A stretch of DNA of 64,000 bases from Faecalibacter bovis (GTDB lineage: Bacteria > Bacteroidota > Bacteroidia > Flavobacteriales > Weeksellaceae). This document shows positions 52,092 through 62,336 of this stretch, piece by piece. Each line of letters begins with the position of its first letter. Positions within the stretch are counted from its first letter, which is position 1. The translations under genes and the position numbers were made by a program. The notes below the pieces were generated by a model. The model worked only from the letters and a program-made list of their open reading frames with translations. It was not told the DNA's origin and searched no databases. The DNA lies in NCBI RefSeq assembly GCF_017948305.1, contig NZ_CP072842.1, forward strand, positions 1,342,001 through 1,406,000, in the 5' to 3' direction.

Positions 52092-54833
52092 TTATTTTTT
52101 AAATGTACCTGTGTAAACTGAAATGATTTTTTCTAAATCAATGTATTTTTTCATTGCTTCATTTACTTGGCTTAAAGTTAATTTGTCAATTTTCTTTTCT
52201 AATGCAGTAAATTCATCAAAAGAAATATTATTTAATAAATAATTTGTTGATAAAGCCAATAAAGTACCATCATTTCCTAAAGCTGTTTCACGGCTTGTTT
52301 TCCAGCTAGAAATATTTGATTTTAATTCTTCTGCAGTGAAACCTGATTTTGCTGCTTTAATAATTTCATCTTTAACAGCATTTTCTACAGCATCACGTTT
52401 TGTTGGATTAAGAAATGCATAATAACCCCAAGAAGCAGATTCGTTTTTAGGATCCGAAGGCACGTCTAAATAGGATCCAGCACCATAACTAATTCCTTCT
52501 TTTTCTCTCAGTCGCATTGGGATACGAGCTGCTAAGAAACCTCCACTACCTAAAATTTCATTTGCAATAACCAAAGCTGGATAATCAGAATGGTTTTGAT
52601 TCATTTTCAGATTTAAACCACCAACTGCAGCTGCATTTTCTTTATCTGCAATGTTAATGATTTTATCATTTTTAACTGTTGCATGATATGTTGGATATGC
52701 TTTTTCGTATTTTGATTTAGAATTCCATTTACCAAAAGTATCATCTATTAATTGTTGAATTTTTTCTTTTTCATTCATACCAATTACTGAAGCAGCACCA
52801 TTATTTGCGCCAAAATAATTTTGATAGAAATTAACTAAATCTGTACGTTTTACTTTCTTGATATCATCAATCATCTCTTGAAATGTAGAGGTATAAAATA
52901 AAGATGATTTAGGATAATTATTAGTTAAACGCTGAATTTCTGTAAAAGCAACAGATTGTGGATCGTTCATGTTTCCTTCTAAATAAGTAACATTTTCGAT
53001 TTTTAATTTTTCTAATTCAGCTTCTGGGAACGTAGGTTCAGTAATCATTTGCTTTACAATTTTCATTGTTTCTGCAAGTGATTTTTTGTAGGTGTTGATA
53101 TTAACAGTTAAATTCTGACCAGAAAAACCAAAATAAACAGAAGATTTTAATTCATCTAATTTATCTTTAATCTGTTCTTTCGTCATCGATTTTGTTCCCG
53201 CCAATAATAACTGAGCAGCCATACTTCCAATTTCTTGTTTTCCTGCTAAATCCTTTTCATTAGAGATAGGTAAATTTAAAGAAATGATTACTTTTTCACC
53301 TTTAATCTCTTTATTGATAATTCCGTATTTCAGTCCATTATTTAACTTTCCTTCAGCGTAATTAGCTTTTAAATTAGCTATTGAAGCTTCAAAAGCTTTT
53401 GCTTCTTTTTCAACTTCTCTACCTTTATAATTAGTAACTAAATTTTTGATTTCTTTAGAAGAAACTTCGTTTGGTAATACACGGATTTCATCTTTAGTCG
53501 GAATAAAAATTCCAACCGTTCTGTTATTCTCTCTAAAGTATTTTTCTGCTACACGTTTTACATCTGCTAATGTTACTTTTTCAACATTATCACGGTAAAT
53601 AAAGTTTAAGCGATAATCTCCAGAACCGATAATTTCTGTTAAGTTAACCGCTTGCCCGATTGTATTATTTTTTAGATTTTCTAATTGTTTAGCAATAGAA
53701 GATTGGGCACGTTTTACATCAGCCTCTGTATAATTGTTTGATGCAATTTTATCTAATTCTGTACGAACTTCATCGCGTATTTGTTTGATGTTTTTTTCTT
53801 TGCTTACTTCTGCACCAATAAACATAAATCCTGCATCTCTTAATTGGGGAGAAAAGGACCAAATTGAAGAAACTTTATGTGTATCTACTAAAGATTTGTA
53901 TAAATATCCAGAAGGATCAGAAGTTAATATTTCCTCTAAAACAGATAATGCTGCGTAGTCTTTGTCGGCAAATGGAGCTGTGTGATACATGATTCCAACC
54001 GCTTGACTATCTCCAGCACGTTTTACTTCTACAAACTTTTCTCCATCTTGTGCAGGTTCCTTAGTTTGTATCTCATCTAAAGCTCTGGCTGGTTTTGCAA
54101 TCGCACCAAAATATTTGTTTACATATTCTAAAGCTTTTTTCTCGTCAAATTTACCTGCAACGACTAACACTGCATTATCAGGTTGATAATATTTTTCGTA
54201 GAATTTTCTTAATTGTGGCGCTTTAACACGTTCGATATCTTCACGAGAACCAATTGTTGAATTTCCGTAATTATGCCAAACATATCCTGCATTAATCACT
54301 CGTTCCATTAAAACACCCATTGGGTTATTTTCGCCAATTTCAAATTCATTTCTTACAACAGAAAATTCTTTATCTAAATCTTCTTGAAGAATGGTAGCAT
54401 TAATCATTCGATCAGCTTCCATCTCAATACTCCAACGTAAATTTTCTTCAGAATAAGGGAATATTTCATAGTAATTTGTACGGTCGTACCAAGTTGTTCC
54501 GTTGGCATTACCACCTTTATCAGATAACATTTTTTTGATGTCACCTAAATTTTTGGTGCTTTTAAAAAGCATATGCTCTAATAAATGCGCCATTCCTTTT
54601 TCACCATATCCTTCGTGTTTAGAACCTACATGATAGGTAATATTTACAACAACATTACTTTGTGATGCGTCCGGAATAAATAAAACCTGCAAACCGTTGT
54701 TTAATTTATATTCTTTTATTCCTTCTACTTGAGTAACGAATTGCGCCGTATTGGTTGTTGATTTTTGCGCAATTGCGTATGGTGCAGTTCCTAGTATAAA
54801 GGCGAATACAAGGCTATATAGAGTTTTTTTCAT
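52092..54833 (-). CDS. M16-family zinc metallopeptidase, two-domain
   Basis: 913 residues with a signal peptide (to AIAQ), so it is exported. The N-terminal M16 unit has HLLEHMLFKST (the inverted HxxEH zinc motif, about residue 85) and a downstream Glu in the FEIGENNPMG segment. The second unit starts near residue 490 (KLNNGLKYGIINKEI) and lacks HxxEH, as expected of the inactive C-terminal half. The double-unit design matches pitrilysin/PqqL-like periplasmic peptidases, which degrade peptides. Confidence 0.93.
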   Translation of the reverse strand: MKKTLYSLVFAFILGTAPYAIAQKSTTNTAQFVTQVEGIKEYKLNNGLQVLFIPDASQSNVVVNITYHVGSKHEGYGEKGMAHLLEHMLFKSTKNLGDIKKMLSDKGGNANGTTWYDRTNYYEIFPYSEENLRWSIEMEADRMINATILQEDLDKEFSVVRNEFEIGENNPMGVLMERVINAGYVWHNYGNSTIGSREDIERVKAPQLRKFYEKYYQPDNAVLVVAGKFDEKKALEYVNKYFGAIAKPARALDEIQTKEPAQDGEKFVEVKRAGDSQAVGIMYHTAPFADKDYAALSVLEEILTSDPSGYLYKSLVDTHKVSSIWSFSPQLRDAGFMFIGAEVSKEKNIKQIRDEVRTELDKIASNNYTEADVKRAQSSIAKQLENLKNNTIGQAVNLTEIIGSGDYRLNFIYRDNVEKVTLADVKRVAEKYFRENNRTVGIFIPTKDEIRVLPNEVSSKEIKNLVTNYKGREVEKEAKAFEASIANLKANYAEGKLNNGLKYGIINKEIKGEKVIISLNLPISNEKDLAGKQEIGSMAAQLLLAGTKSMTKEQIKDKLDELKSSVYFGFSGQNLTVNINTYKKSLAETMKIVKQMITEPTFPEAELEKLKIENVTYLEGNMNDPQSVAFTEIQRLTNNYPKSSLFYTSTFQEMIDDIKKVKRTDLVNFYQNYFGANNGAASVIGMNEKEKIQQLIDDTFGKWNSKSKYEKAYPTYHATVKNDKIINIADKENAAAVGGLNLKMNQNHSDYPALVIANEILGSGGFLAARIPMRLREKEGISYGAGSYLDVPSDPKNESASWGYYAFLNPTKRDAVENAVKDEIIKAAKSGFTAEELKSNISSWKTSRETALGNDGTLLALSTNYLLNNISFDEFTALEKKIDKLTLSQVNEAMKKYIDLEKIISVYTGTFKK

Positions 54834-54922
54834 AGAATAAATATTAATGTTTAGATTATAAATTTATTAAATTTAGTGTCTAATAAGTTGTAAATAGTAT
54901 GGTTATGTTACAAATCTTTTGT

Positions 54923-54930
54923 TAAATTTG
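54923..54930 (+). promoter_or_regulatory. Candidate -7 box of the E1 gene
   Basis: TAAATTTG matches TAnnTTTG, 20 bases upstream of the ATG. The nearest TTG is 32 bp further upstream, too far for a normal -33 box. Confidence 0.35.
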
Positions 54931-54950
54931 TTTTGCAACAAACAAATGAA

Positions 54951-57368
54951 ATGGAAACACAAGAGGTAAATAAAATTACTTTCGAGGAATTCAAAAATCA
55001 AATCGTAAACGATTATCGTTTAGCTTTTTTGTCACGTGAAGTGAGTCTACTTGGTCGTAGAGAAGTACTAACTGGAAAAGCTAAATTTGGGATTTTTGGA
55101 GATGGAAAAGAGTTACCACAAATCGCTATGGCTCGCGTTTTTAAAAACGGAGACTTTAGATCAGGATACTATCGTGATCAAACTTTTATGTTTGCGATTA
55201 ATGAATTAACTGTAGAAAACTTTTTCGCACAATTATACGCTTTAACTGATTTAGAGCACGAACCAGCTTCAGGAGGTCGTCAAATGACATCTCATTTTGC
55301 TACTCGATCTTTAAATGAAGATGGAAGTTGGAAGAACTTAGTAGATCAAAAAAACTCAAGTTCTGATATTTCCCCAACTGCTGGGCAAATGCCTCGTTTA
55401 TTAGGATTGGCTCAAGCTTCAAAAGTTTATCGTCAAGTAAAGGATGCTGATGTGAAAGAACAATTTTCTAGAAATGGAAATGAAATCGCATTCGGTACAA
55501 TTGGTGATGCGAGTACTTCTGAAGGACATTTTTGGGAAACTGTAAACGCAGGTGGAGTCTTACAAGTTCCGATGATTATCTCAATTTGGGATGATGGATA
55601 CGGAATTTCTGTTCCAGCACAATTTCAAAGAACAAAATCAAATTTATCAGAATTATTATCTGGATTCCAACGTACAGAACAAGAACGTGGTTACGAAATC
55701 ATCTCTGTAAAAGCATGGGATTATCCAGGTTTAATTGATGCATATACTAAAGCTGAAGAATACGCAAGAATACATCACATACCTTGTATTGTTCACGTTT
55801 CTGAGTGTACACAACCACAAGGACATTCAACGTCTGGATCTCACGAACGTTACAAATCTGAAGAGCGTTTAGCTTGGGAAAAAGAGTACGATGGAATTGC
55901 AAAATTCCGCGAATGGATGATTAAATTTGGAGAAACTGGACCTGAGCCAATTATCTCTGAAGAAGAGTTAGTAGCTTTAGAAAACCAAGTAAAAAAAGAA
56001 GTGCGTGATGCACAAAAGAAAACTTGGGATTTATATTTGAATCCAATAATTGAATTGAAAAACGCTGCAATTTCTTTATTAGAAAAAGTTGCTGAAGAAA
56101 GTTCAAATGGTGCATTTGTAACTATTGAAATCAATCAATTAAAAGCAAAATCAACTCCATTTAAACGTGATATTTTCTCAGCTGTTCGTAAAGTCTTACG
56201 AATTGTTCGTGAAGAAAATTTAACTGCAAAATCTGAATTAATTAATTGGTTGAATAATCAATTAGAAATTCAAGAAGATATATATTCGTCTCACTTAGTT
56301 TCTGGAACAGCAATTCAAGTTCCACAAGTTGAAATTAAGTATGAAGGAGAAGAAGTTGTTGAAGATGGTCGTGTTATTGTTCGTGATAACTTTGATAAAA
56401 TTTTCGAAAAATATCCTAATACTTTAATTTTTGGTGAAGATGCCGGGAATATTGGAGATGTAAACCAAGGTTTAGAAGGTTTACAAGAAAAATATGGTAT
56501 CGAAAGAATTATGGATACAGGAATCCGTGAAGCTACAATTCTTGGTCAAGGTATAGGAATGGCAATGCGTGGATTACGTCCAATTGCTGAAATTCAATAT
56601 TTAGACTACGTTTTATATTGCTTACAAGGAATTTCGGATGATTTAGCTTCGGTACTTTATCGTACAAAAGGAGGGCAAAAAGCGCCATTAATTATTCGTA
56701 CTCGTGGTCACCGTTTAGAAGGTGTTTGGCACTCTGGTTCTCCAATGGGAGGAATTTTAAACTTAGTTCGTGGAGTAAATGTTTTAACACCTCGTAACTT
56801 AACAAAAGCTGCTGGTTTTTATAATACATTATTACAATGTGATGAACCTGCAATTGTGGTAGAAAGTTTAAATGGTTACCGATTAAAAGAGCAAAAACCA
56901 TCTAATATTGGTGAATTTACAACTCCAATTGGTGAGGTTGAAATTACGAAAGAAGGTTCTGATGTAACACTTTTAACTTACGGTTCGACATGGAGAATTG
57001 TAATGGAAGCTGCTAAAGAATTAGAACAATTAGGTATTTCAGCTGAAGTTATTGATGCGCAATCATTATTACCTTTTGATATTAAGCATGATGTGGCGAA
57101 ATCATTAGCTAAAACAAATCGTTTAGCTATTATTGATGAAGACGTTCCTGGTGGTGCAACAGCTTTCTTGTTACAAGAAATTATCGAAAAACAATCGGCT
57201 TACTTCAGTTTAGACAGTAAACCAATGACAATTACGGCTAAAGCACACCGACCTCCTTATGCAACAGACGGAGATTATTTCTCTAAACCTTCTGTTGATG
57301 ATATTGTAGAGCGTGTTTATGCGATGATGAATGAGTCAAATCCGACAAAATATCCTTCAATTTTTTAA
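54951..57368 (+). CDS. 2-oxoacid dehydrogenase E1, fused alpha and beta subunits
   Basis: 805 residues from ATG 54951; a longer frame starting with TTG adds only six residues (MQQTNE). The first half is E1 alpha: YYRDQTFMFAIN, the thiamine-diphosphate motif GDASTSEGHFWETVN, and WDDGYGISVP. The second half (from about residue 470) is E1 beta: FGEDAGNIGDVNQGL, GIREATILGQGIGMAMRGLRP, EIQYLDYVLY, and VIDAQSLLPFD. Branched-chain or generic ketoacid substrates are most likely. The E2 and E3 genes are not in this window. Confidence 0.93.
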   Translation: METQEVNKITFEEFKNQIVNDYRLAFLSREVSLLGRREVLTGKAKFGIFGDGKELPQIAMARVFKNGDFRSGYYRDQTFMFAINELTVENFFAQLYALTDLEHEPASGGRQMTSHFATRSLNEDGSWKNLVDQKNSSSDISPTAGQMPRLLGLAQASKVYRQVKDADVKEQFSRNGNEIAFGTIGDASTSEGHFWETVNAGGVLQVPMIISIWDDGYGISVPAQFQRTKSNLSELLSGFQRTEQERGYEIISVKAWDYPGLIDAYTKAEEYARIHHIPCIVHVSECTQPQGHSTSGSHERYKSEERLAWEKEYDGIAKFREWMIKFGETGPEPIISEEELVALENQVKKEVRDAQKKTWDLYLNPIIELKNAAISLLEKVAEESSNGAFVTIEINQLKAKSTPFKRDIFSAVRKVLRIVREENLTAKSELINWLNNQLEIQEDIYSSHLVSGTAIQVPQVEIKYEGEEVVEDGRVIVRDNFDKIFEKYPNTLIFGEDAGNIGDVNQGLEGLQEKYGIERIMDTGIREATILGQGIGMAMRGLRPIAEIQYLDYVLYCLQGISDDLASVLYRTKGGQKAPLIIRTRGHRLEGVWHSGSPMGGILNLVRGVNVLTPRNLTKAAGFYNTLLQCDEPAIVVESLNGYRLKEQKPSNIGEFTTPIGEVEITKEGSDVTLLTYGSTWRIVMEAAKELEQLGISAEVIDAQSLLPFDIKHDVAKSLAKTNRLAIIDEDVPGGATAFLLQEIIEKQSAYFSLDSKPMTITAKAHRPPYATDGDYFSKPSVDDIVERVYAMMNESNPTKYPSIF

Positions 57369-57392
57369 ATAAATTATTGATACTATAAATAA

Positions 57393-57428
57393 TAAAGTGT
57401 TCAACTGAAAAGTTGGACACTTTTTTTA
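57393..57428 (+). terminator. Rho-independent terminator
   Basis: AAAGTGTTCAACT / AGTTGGACACTTT stem with loop GAAA, followed by T's, after the E1 gene. Confidence 0.88.
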
Positions 57429-57456
57429 TTGTTGTATTTTAGTAAAAAATATAGAA

Positions 57457-58722
57457 ATGAAGTTTTTTAAAATATTATTTTTTGTAGCAATTTTAGTTTT
57501 TTCTAATACAATTTTTGCACAAGAGATTGAAGTGAAACCTCCAAGAAATATAGGAACAGTTCAAGTTTTTAATCCATCAAAGAATGATAATACTCCAATT
57601 ATTCGTTTAAATTCAAATGAAACTTTACTTTTTTTATTTGATGATTTAGATGCTGGATATAAACGATACAATTATAAAATTGAGCATAGAAATGCGGATT
57701 GGTCTGAATCAGGGATTTTTCAATCAGAATTTTTAGTTGGTATTAATAACGACTATGTTCGTACCTACAAAAATTCATTCAATACATATAAAAGATATAC
57801 CAATTATCAAATTCAGTTTCCGAACAGAGATATGAATGTGAAATTGGGTGGAAATTATTTATTGAAAGTTTATTTTAACGACGAAAATAATCCTGTATTC
57901 ACCAAACGTTTTGCTGTTTACGAAGGAAATGTAGATGTTGGGATGAGTTTTTCTCGTTTTATCAATCCAAGTGTGAAAGATATTAACCAAAAGATACAAA
58001 CTGTTGTTTCAAGTGGATCTCAAAATTTTACTGAATCCCCTGATGGTGGAAAATTGTTTATCATGAAAAATAACAATTGGAACGATCATATAACAGATTT
58101 ATCTCCAGATTTTACTCGCACAAATCAATTAACTTATAATAATGTAAAATGGACTTTTGAAGGTGGAGCCGAATACAACTGGTTTGATACTAAAAATTTA
58201 GATGTTCCCGGTTTAACTACCGAACGTAATTTTAGAAAAGATTCTGTTTATCATACCGTTTTACGAGTTGATTTCCCTAAATATAATCTTCCTTATGATG
58301 ATTTTGGAGATGTAAATGGTAACTTTTATATCCGTAGTAATCGCTACGGAAATGAATATTTAGCAGCTTCAGAAGCTGATTATACTTGGATTTATTTTGC
58401 TTTAGACGCTTTTGAAGATCAAAATGGATTGTACCAACCTTATGTTGTTGGAGCATTTAATAATTGGGAAATTTCTGATAATTCAAAACTAAAATTTAAT
58501 AAAGATTCTCAACTTTGGGAAAATGAATATTTTCTAAAACAAGGATATTATAATTATCAATACGTTGTTGTAAATACAAAGACAAAGCGCGTTGAACCTA
58601 GTTATGTAAGTGGTAGTTTTTGGCAAACAGAAAATATGTATCAAGGTTTATTTTATTATCGACCTTGGGGTGGCCGTTACGATATCTTAATGGGATATGG
58701 AGAAGTAAACACAAGAAATTAA
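57457..58722 (+). CDS. Type IX secretion system plug protein (DUF5103)
   Basis: 421 residues with a signal peptide (to FAQ). The DUF5103 pattern is clear: IRLNSNETLLFLFDDLDAGYKRYNY near the start of the mature protein, then YKIEHRNADW, and the C-terminal part with YQPYVVGAFNNWE and GYYNYQYVV. In Flavobacterium johnsoniae such a protein is the Plug that closes the SprA channel of the type IX secretion system. It is a single gene between two terminators. Confidence 0.9.
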   Translation: MKFFKILFFVAILVFSNTIFAQEIEVKPPRNIGTVQVFNPSKNDNTPIIRLNSNETLLFLFDDLDAGYKRYNYKIEHRNADWSESGIFQSEFLVGINNDYVRTYKNSFNTYKRYTNYQIQFPNRDMNVKLGGNYLLKVYFNDENNPVFTKRFAVYEGNVDVGMSFSRFINPSVKDINQKIQTVVSSGSQNFTESPDGGKLFIMKNNNWNDHITDLSPDFTRTNQLTYNNVKWTFEGGAEYNWFDTKNLDVPGLTTERNFRKDSVYHTVLRVDFPKYNLPYDDFGDVNGNFYIRSNRYGNEYLAASEADYTWIYFALDAFEDQNGLYQPYVVGAFNNWEISDNSKLKFNKDSQLWENEYFLKQGYYNYQYVVVNTKTKRVEPSYVSGSFWQTENMYQGLFYYRPWGGRYDILMGYGEVNTRN

Positions 58723-58728
58723 ATAGTT

Positions 58729-58757
58729 AACCTGATCAACTTGATCAGGTTTTTTAT
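58729..58757 (+). terminator. Rho-independent terminator
   Basis: AACCTGATCAA-C-TTGATCAGGTT nearly perfect stem followed by T6. Confidence 0.88.
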
Positions 58758-58771
58758 TTTAAATTTATATC

Positions 58772-59758
58772 ATGAAAAATCCAATCTATACCTTTTTACT
58801 ATCATTATTTCTTTTTAGTTGTTCTAAAGATAGAAATCATCCGATTGATTTTTATTACTGGCGATCAAATTTTAGCGTTAATGAAACGGAAAAAAATCTT
58901 GTTCAAAATTTAGAAGTCGAGAACATTTATATCCGATTTTTTGATGTGGATAAGAAAGAAAATAATCCAAATCCGATCGGAACAATAAAGAATTTCAAAT
59001 CTTCAGAATTAGCTGTTAATTATATTCCTACTGTTTTTATCACAAATCGAACTTTCCAAGGATTATCATCTGATGAAGTTAAAAAATTAGCATCTAATGT
59101 AAATAAGTTGATTAATGAAATTGCTTTATCAAGTGAATTAAAATCTTTTTCAGAAATTCAAATTGATTGCGATTGGACAAAATCAACCAAAGCCAATTAT
59201 TTTTTATTTTTAGAAGAATTAAAGAAGATTTCCAATAAAAAACTTTCAGCAACTTTACGATTACATCAAGTAAAATTTAAAGAAAGAGAAGGAGTTCCGC
59301 CTTTAGATAAAATGGTTTTAATGTGTTACGCAACAGAAAATCCAAGTGAAGTGCAGGATAAAAATTCGATTTTAGATTTAGATTTAGCTAAAGATTATTT
59401 GCAAAATTTAAATGATTATCCAATCCAACTAGATGTTGCTTTACCCATTTATTCGTGGGCGATTGTAACTAATCATCTGGGGAAAATAAAATTGATTAAT
59501 TCTTTTTCGGAAGATGATTTAATTGGTAAACCTGTTATCAACAAAGGAAACGGAATATATGAGGTAACAGATGATTTCTTTCTGGAAAAATTTTATTTAA
59601 GTAAAGGTTTCAAAATTAAAGTAGAAACCATTTCAGAAGATGTTTTAATAGAAACAAAGTCATTTTTGGATTCAAAATTGAAAGATGATTACCGCATAAT
59701 TTTTTATCATTTAGACGAAAAATTTACTCAAAACTATAACCTTAATAACCTAAAGTAA
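58772..59758 (+). CDS. Uncharacterised lipoprotein, TIM-barrel-like
   Basis: 328 residues. The signal MKNPIYTFLLSLFLFSC ends in a lipobox. The rest shows alternating strands and helices with IQIDCDWTKSTKANYFLFLEE, KLSATLRLHQVKF, PPLDKMVLMCYATENPS and QLDVALPIYSWAIV, which resembles a glycosidase-like or DUF3142-type barrel. Only the general fold is suggested; I recognise no catalytic pair. It shares its stop with the next gene's start (TAATG), so the two proteins are made together. Confidence 0.75.
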   Translation: MKNPIYTFLLSLFLFSCSKDRNHPIDFYYWRSNFSVNETEKNLVQNLEVENIYIRFFDVDKKENNPNPIGTIKNFKSSELAVNYIPTVFITNRTFQGLSSDEVKKLASNVNKLINEIALSSELKSFSEIQIDCDWTKSTKANYFLFLEELKKISNKKLSATLRLHQVKFKEREGVPPLDKMVLMCYATENPSEVQDKNSILDLDLAKDYLQNLNDYPIQLDVALPIYSWAIVTNHLGKIKLINSFSEDDLIGKPVINKGNGIYEVTDDFFLEKFYLSKGFKIKVETISEDVLIETKSFLDSKLKDDYRIIFYHLDEKFTQNYNLNNLK

Positions 59759-62292
59759 TGAAAAAAGTATTGATAACTCTAGCAGCAGTTTTTGGATTTA
59801 ATCTTCAAGGATTTGCATGCGCAGATTATAGTGAAGATTATACTTATTATAATTTATTTAACCAGTCCATTGTTCACTCACCAGAATATCAGCCATTTTT
59901 AATGATAATGGATAGTCCTTTTTACGACACATCAGATGTTAATATTAAGGATGAAAAAATTGAAGATTGGTCAAAATATTTAGGAATCGATTATGATGAC
60001 GCTTATTATTTAGTTTATAAAACAACTAAATCTTCGATTGATCAATTAGTGAAATCAGGTAAAACTTCTGATTCTAAATTAAAGTTTGCGAATGCAGATT
60101 TTATCAAAAAACACAAACAATCACTTTTATATTTATCGTACGCGAAATATTTAGAACCTTACATGAATCACAATTATATTGATACTGGTGATTCGTGGAG
60201 TTACGTTGATCGTAGTGGAAAAAATGCATCGCAATTAGACAATTTAAAAGTGATGAATGTTTTGGAACGTAGTTATAAAGCGGAATCAGATCCTGCTTTA
60301 AAAATGCGTTATGCGTATCAAATGGTTCGATTTGCGCATTATTCTAATCAATACATCGAGGCTATTAATTTGTTTAATAAATACGTTGTGCCGTTAAATC
60401 AGAAATCGGTGATGTATTATTATGCTTTGGATCAGAAAGCTGGAGCCGAACGAGCGGTTGGTAATTTTATACAAGCAAATTATGATTTTTTCGAAGTTTT
60501 TTCTCATACTAAAAACCGAAAAGAAAGTGCTTTCAATTCGATGAAAGTGACTCAAGATTTGGATTATGAACAATTGTTGAATAATGCGAAAACCAATCAA
60601 GAAAAGCTCGATTTATATTTACTAATTGGTTATAAAGATTTTAATAATCCGTTGGCTGCCATGCGTCAAATTTTAAAGTTAGATGCTAATGCTGAACAAG
60701 CGAAGGTTTTATATGCGCGTGCAATTAATTTGGTAGAAAGACATTATTTAAATCAATATGCAAACGGTAGTAATTGGAACGAATCTAATATCAAACCAAT
60801 GAAATTACCCGCTTTATCACAATATGATTATGGATCTGATTTACCTGCGAATTTTATTTTGGAAGCCATTTCTTTAGGAAAAGAACAAGCGAATAAAACA
60901 AACGAAAAAGATTTTTGGAATCTTTCGGTGGCTTATTTATCAACTTTTAATAAAAATTTTAAAGAAGCAAATTCGTATTTATCAAAAGTTAATAGTAAAC
61001 AATCTGATTTTGTTTTACACAAAAAAATGATTGAAATGTTGATTGATTTGAATCAGCAAGATAAAATTACACCCGCTTTTGAACGTACAATTATGACAAA
61101 ATATGGTGATATATTAATGTCAGAATTGATTTATCCAGCCGAATATGAATACGGTGAAAAAATTTTTACAGACGAACAAATATTAAAAGATAGATTTAAA
61201 GACGTTGCGAAAGATATTTTAGCCAATCGTTATTTTTTACAAGGCGATAAAGCAAAAGCATTCTTGTTGCATAACACAATTTATGATCTTGCATCGAATG
61301 TTAATTGGGATTTATTAAATTCTATTGATGAATTTGATAAAAAATCAAACAAAAATAGTTTTGAACAATATTTAGTTTCTAATATTAATTTCTTTCAATA
61401 TAATTCAACAACGTATCAATCAACTTATCAGAAATCTAAATTTAAATTGGCTGATTTTATTGCGAATTATAAAGGAACATTATATCTAAAAGAAAGAAAA
61501 TTTGATTTAGCGAAAGCTGAATTCAAGAAGTTGCCACAAGATTTTAACTTTGAAGAAGTAGGATATTATTCGGATGAAGATACAAATCCATATAACTGGT
61601 ACAGTCATATTTCGAACGGAGTTTTTGGCTACAATAGAATAGAATGTTTTACTTGTTCAGAAATTCAAGTGATTGCCAAACCTTATGTGAACGAATTTAA
61701 TTTTATTCCGAAAGAAATGAATAAACTTCAGTTAACTGATATATTAATTCAGTTATCAGATTTGGCTAAAAAGAATGATGAAAAAGGAGTGAAGGCAAAT
61801 TATTTATTGGCGAATTTCTATTATAATACGACTTCTTTAGGATATTTTAGAGAATTACTTTCGTTTGATAGAAACAATTGGAATGGTCCAAAATTCCATA
61901 ATTTTATTGAAGCTAAAGACGAAAACAAAGCTGGGAATTTGATTTTTGTAAACTATTATAAAAATTATACGATGAATGCGCAGTACATTAATAATTTTGA
62001 TTTGAGTTTAGATTATGCCAAAGCAGCGTTAGCAAAAGTGAAAGATCCTGAATTGAAAGCACAGATTTTGTTTACTGCTGCAAAAGCTGATCAAGGAAAA
62101 TTTTATACTTATGCAAGCAATTATTTAACGGATGATAGTTGGTATGTTCCTTATGACGAACCAAAATTTATCGCTTATAAAGTTAAAAATCATCGAACGT
62201 ATTTTAATCAATTAAAGTCTTTGGTAAATACAAAAGTTTACAAAGAAGTAAAATCAAATTGTAAATATTTTGATACTTATGTTAATCTTTAA
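59758..62292 (+). CDS. Large uncharacterised exported protein, TPR-like solenoid
   Basis: 844 residues with a signal peptide (MKKVLITLAAVFGFNLQGFA). The mature protein starts CADYSEDYTYYNLF, so a Cys follows the signal, but the lipobox is not typical. Long helical repeats such as ALKMRYAYQMVRFAHYSNQY, AVGNFIQANYDFFEVFSHT and NFDLSLDYAKAALAKVKDPE suggest an alpha-solenoid. The protein also has a Cys-Phe-Thr-Cys pair (IECFTCSE). I cannot name it. It is translationally coupled to the lipoprotein at 58772. Confidence 0.8.
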   Translation: MKKVLITLAAVFGFNLQGFACADYSEDYTYYNLFNQSIVHSPEYQPFLMIMDSPFYDTSDVNIKDEKIEDWSKYLGIDYDDAYYLVYKTTKSSIDQLVKSGKTSDSKLKFANADFIKKHKQSLLYLSYAKYLEPYMNHNYIDTGDSWSYVDRSGKNASQLDNLKVMNVLERSYKAESDPALKMRYAYQMVRFAHYSNQYIEAINLFNKYVVPLNQKSVMYYYALDQKAGAERAVGNFIQANYDFFEVFSHTKNRKESAFNSMKVTQDLDYEQLLNNAKTNQEKLDLYLLIGYKDFNNPLAAMRQILKLDANAEQAKVLYARAINLVERHYLNQYANGSNWNESNIKPMKLPALSQYDYGSDLPANFILEAISLGKEQANKTNEKDFWNLSVAYLSTFNKNFKEANSYLSKVNSKQSDFVLHKKMIEMLIDLNQQDKITPAFERTIMTKYGDILMSELIYPAEYEYGEKIFTDEQILKDRFKDVAKDILANRYFLQGDKAKAFLLHNTIYDLASNVNWDLLNSIDEFDKKSNKNSFEQYLVSNINFFQYNSTTYQSTYQKSKFKLADFIANYKGTLYLKERKFDLAKAEFKKLPQDFNFEEVGYYSDEDTNPYNWYSHISNGVFGYNRIECFTCSEIQVIAKPYVNEFNFIPKEMNKLQLTDILIQLSDLAKKNDEKGVKANYLLANFYYNTTSLGYFRELLSFDRNNWNGPKFHNFIEAKDENKAGNLIFVNYYKNYTMNAQYINNFDLSLDYAKAALAKVKDPELKAQILFTAAKADQGKFYTYASNYLTDDSWYVPYDEPKFIAYKVKNHRTYFNQLKSLVNTKVYKEVKSNCKYFDTYVNL

Positions 62293-62304
62293 AATATGAT
62301 AAAA

Positions 62305-62336
62305 TAAAAAAGTCCTCGAACGAGGACTTTTTTTAT
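62305..62336. terminator. Bidirectional terminator
   Basis: AAAAAGTCCTCG / CGAGGACTTTTT stem with a 2-base loop, between convergent genes. Confidence 0.93.
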
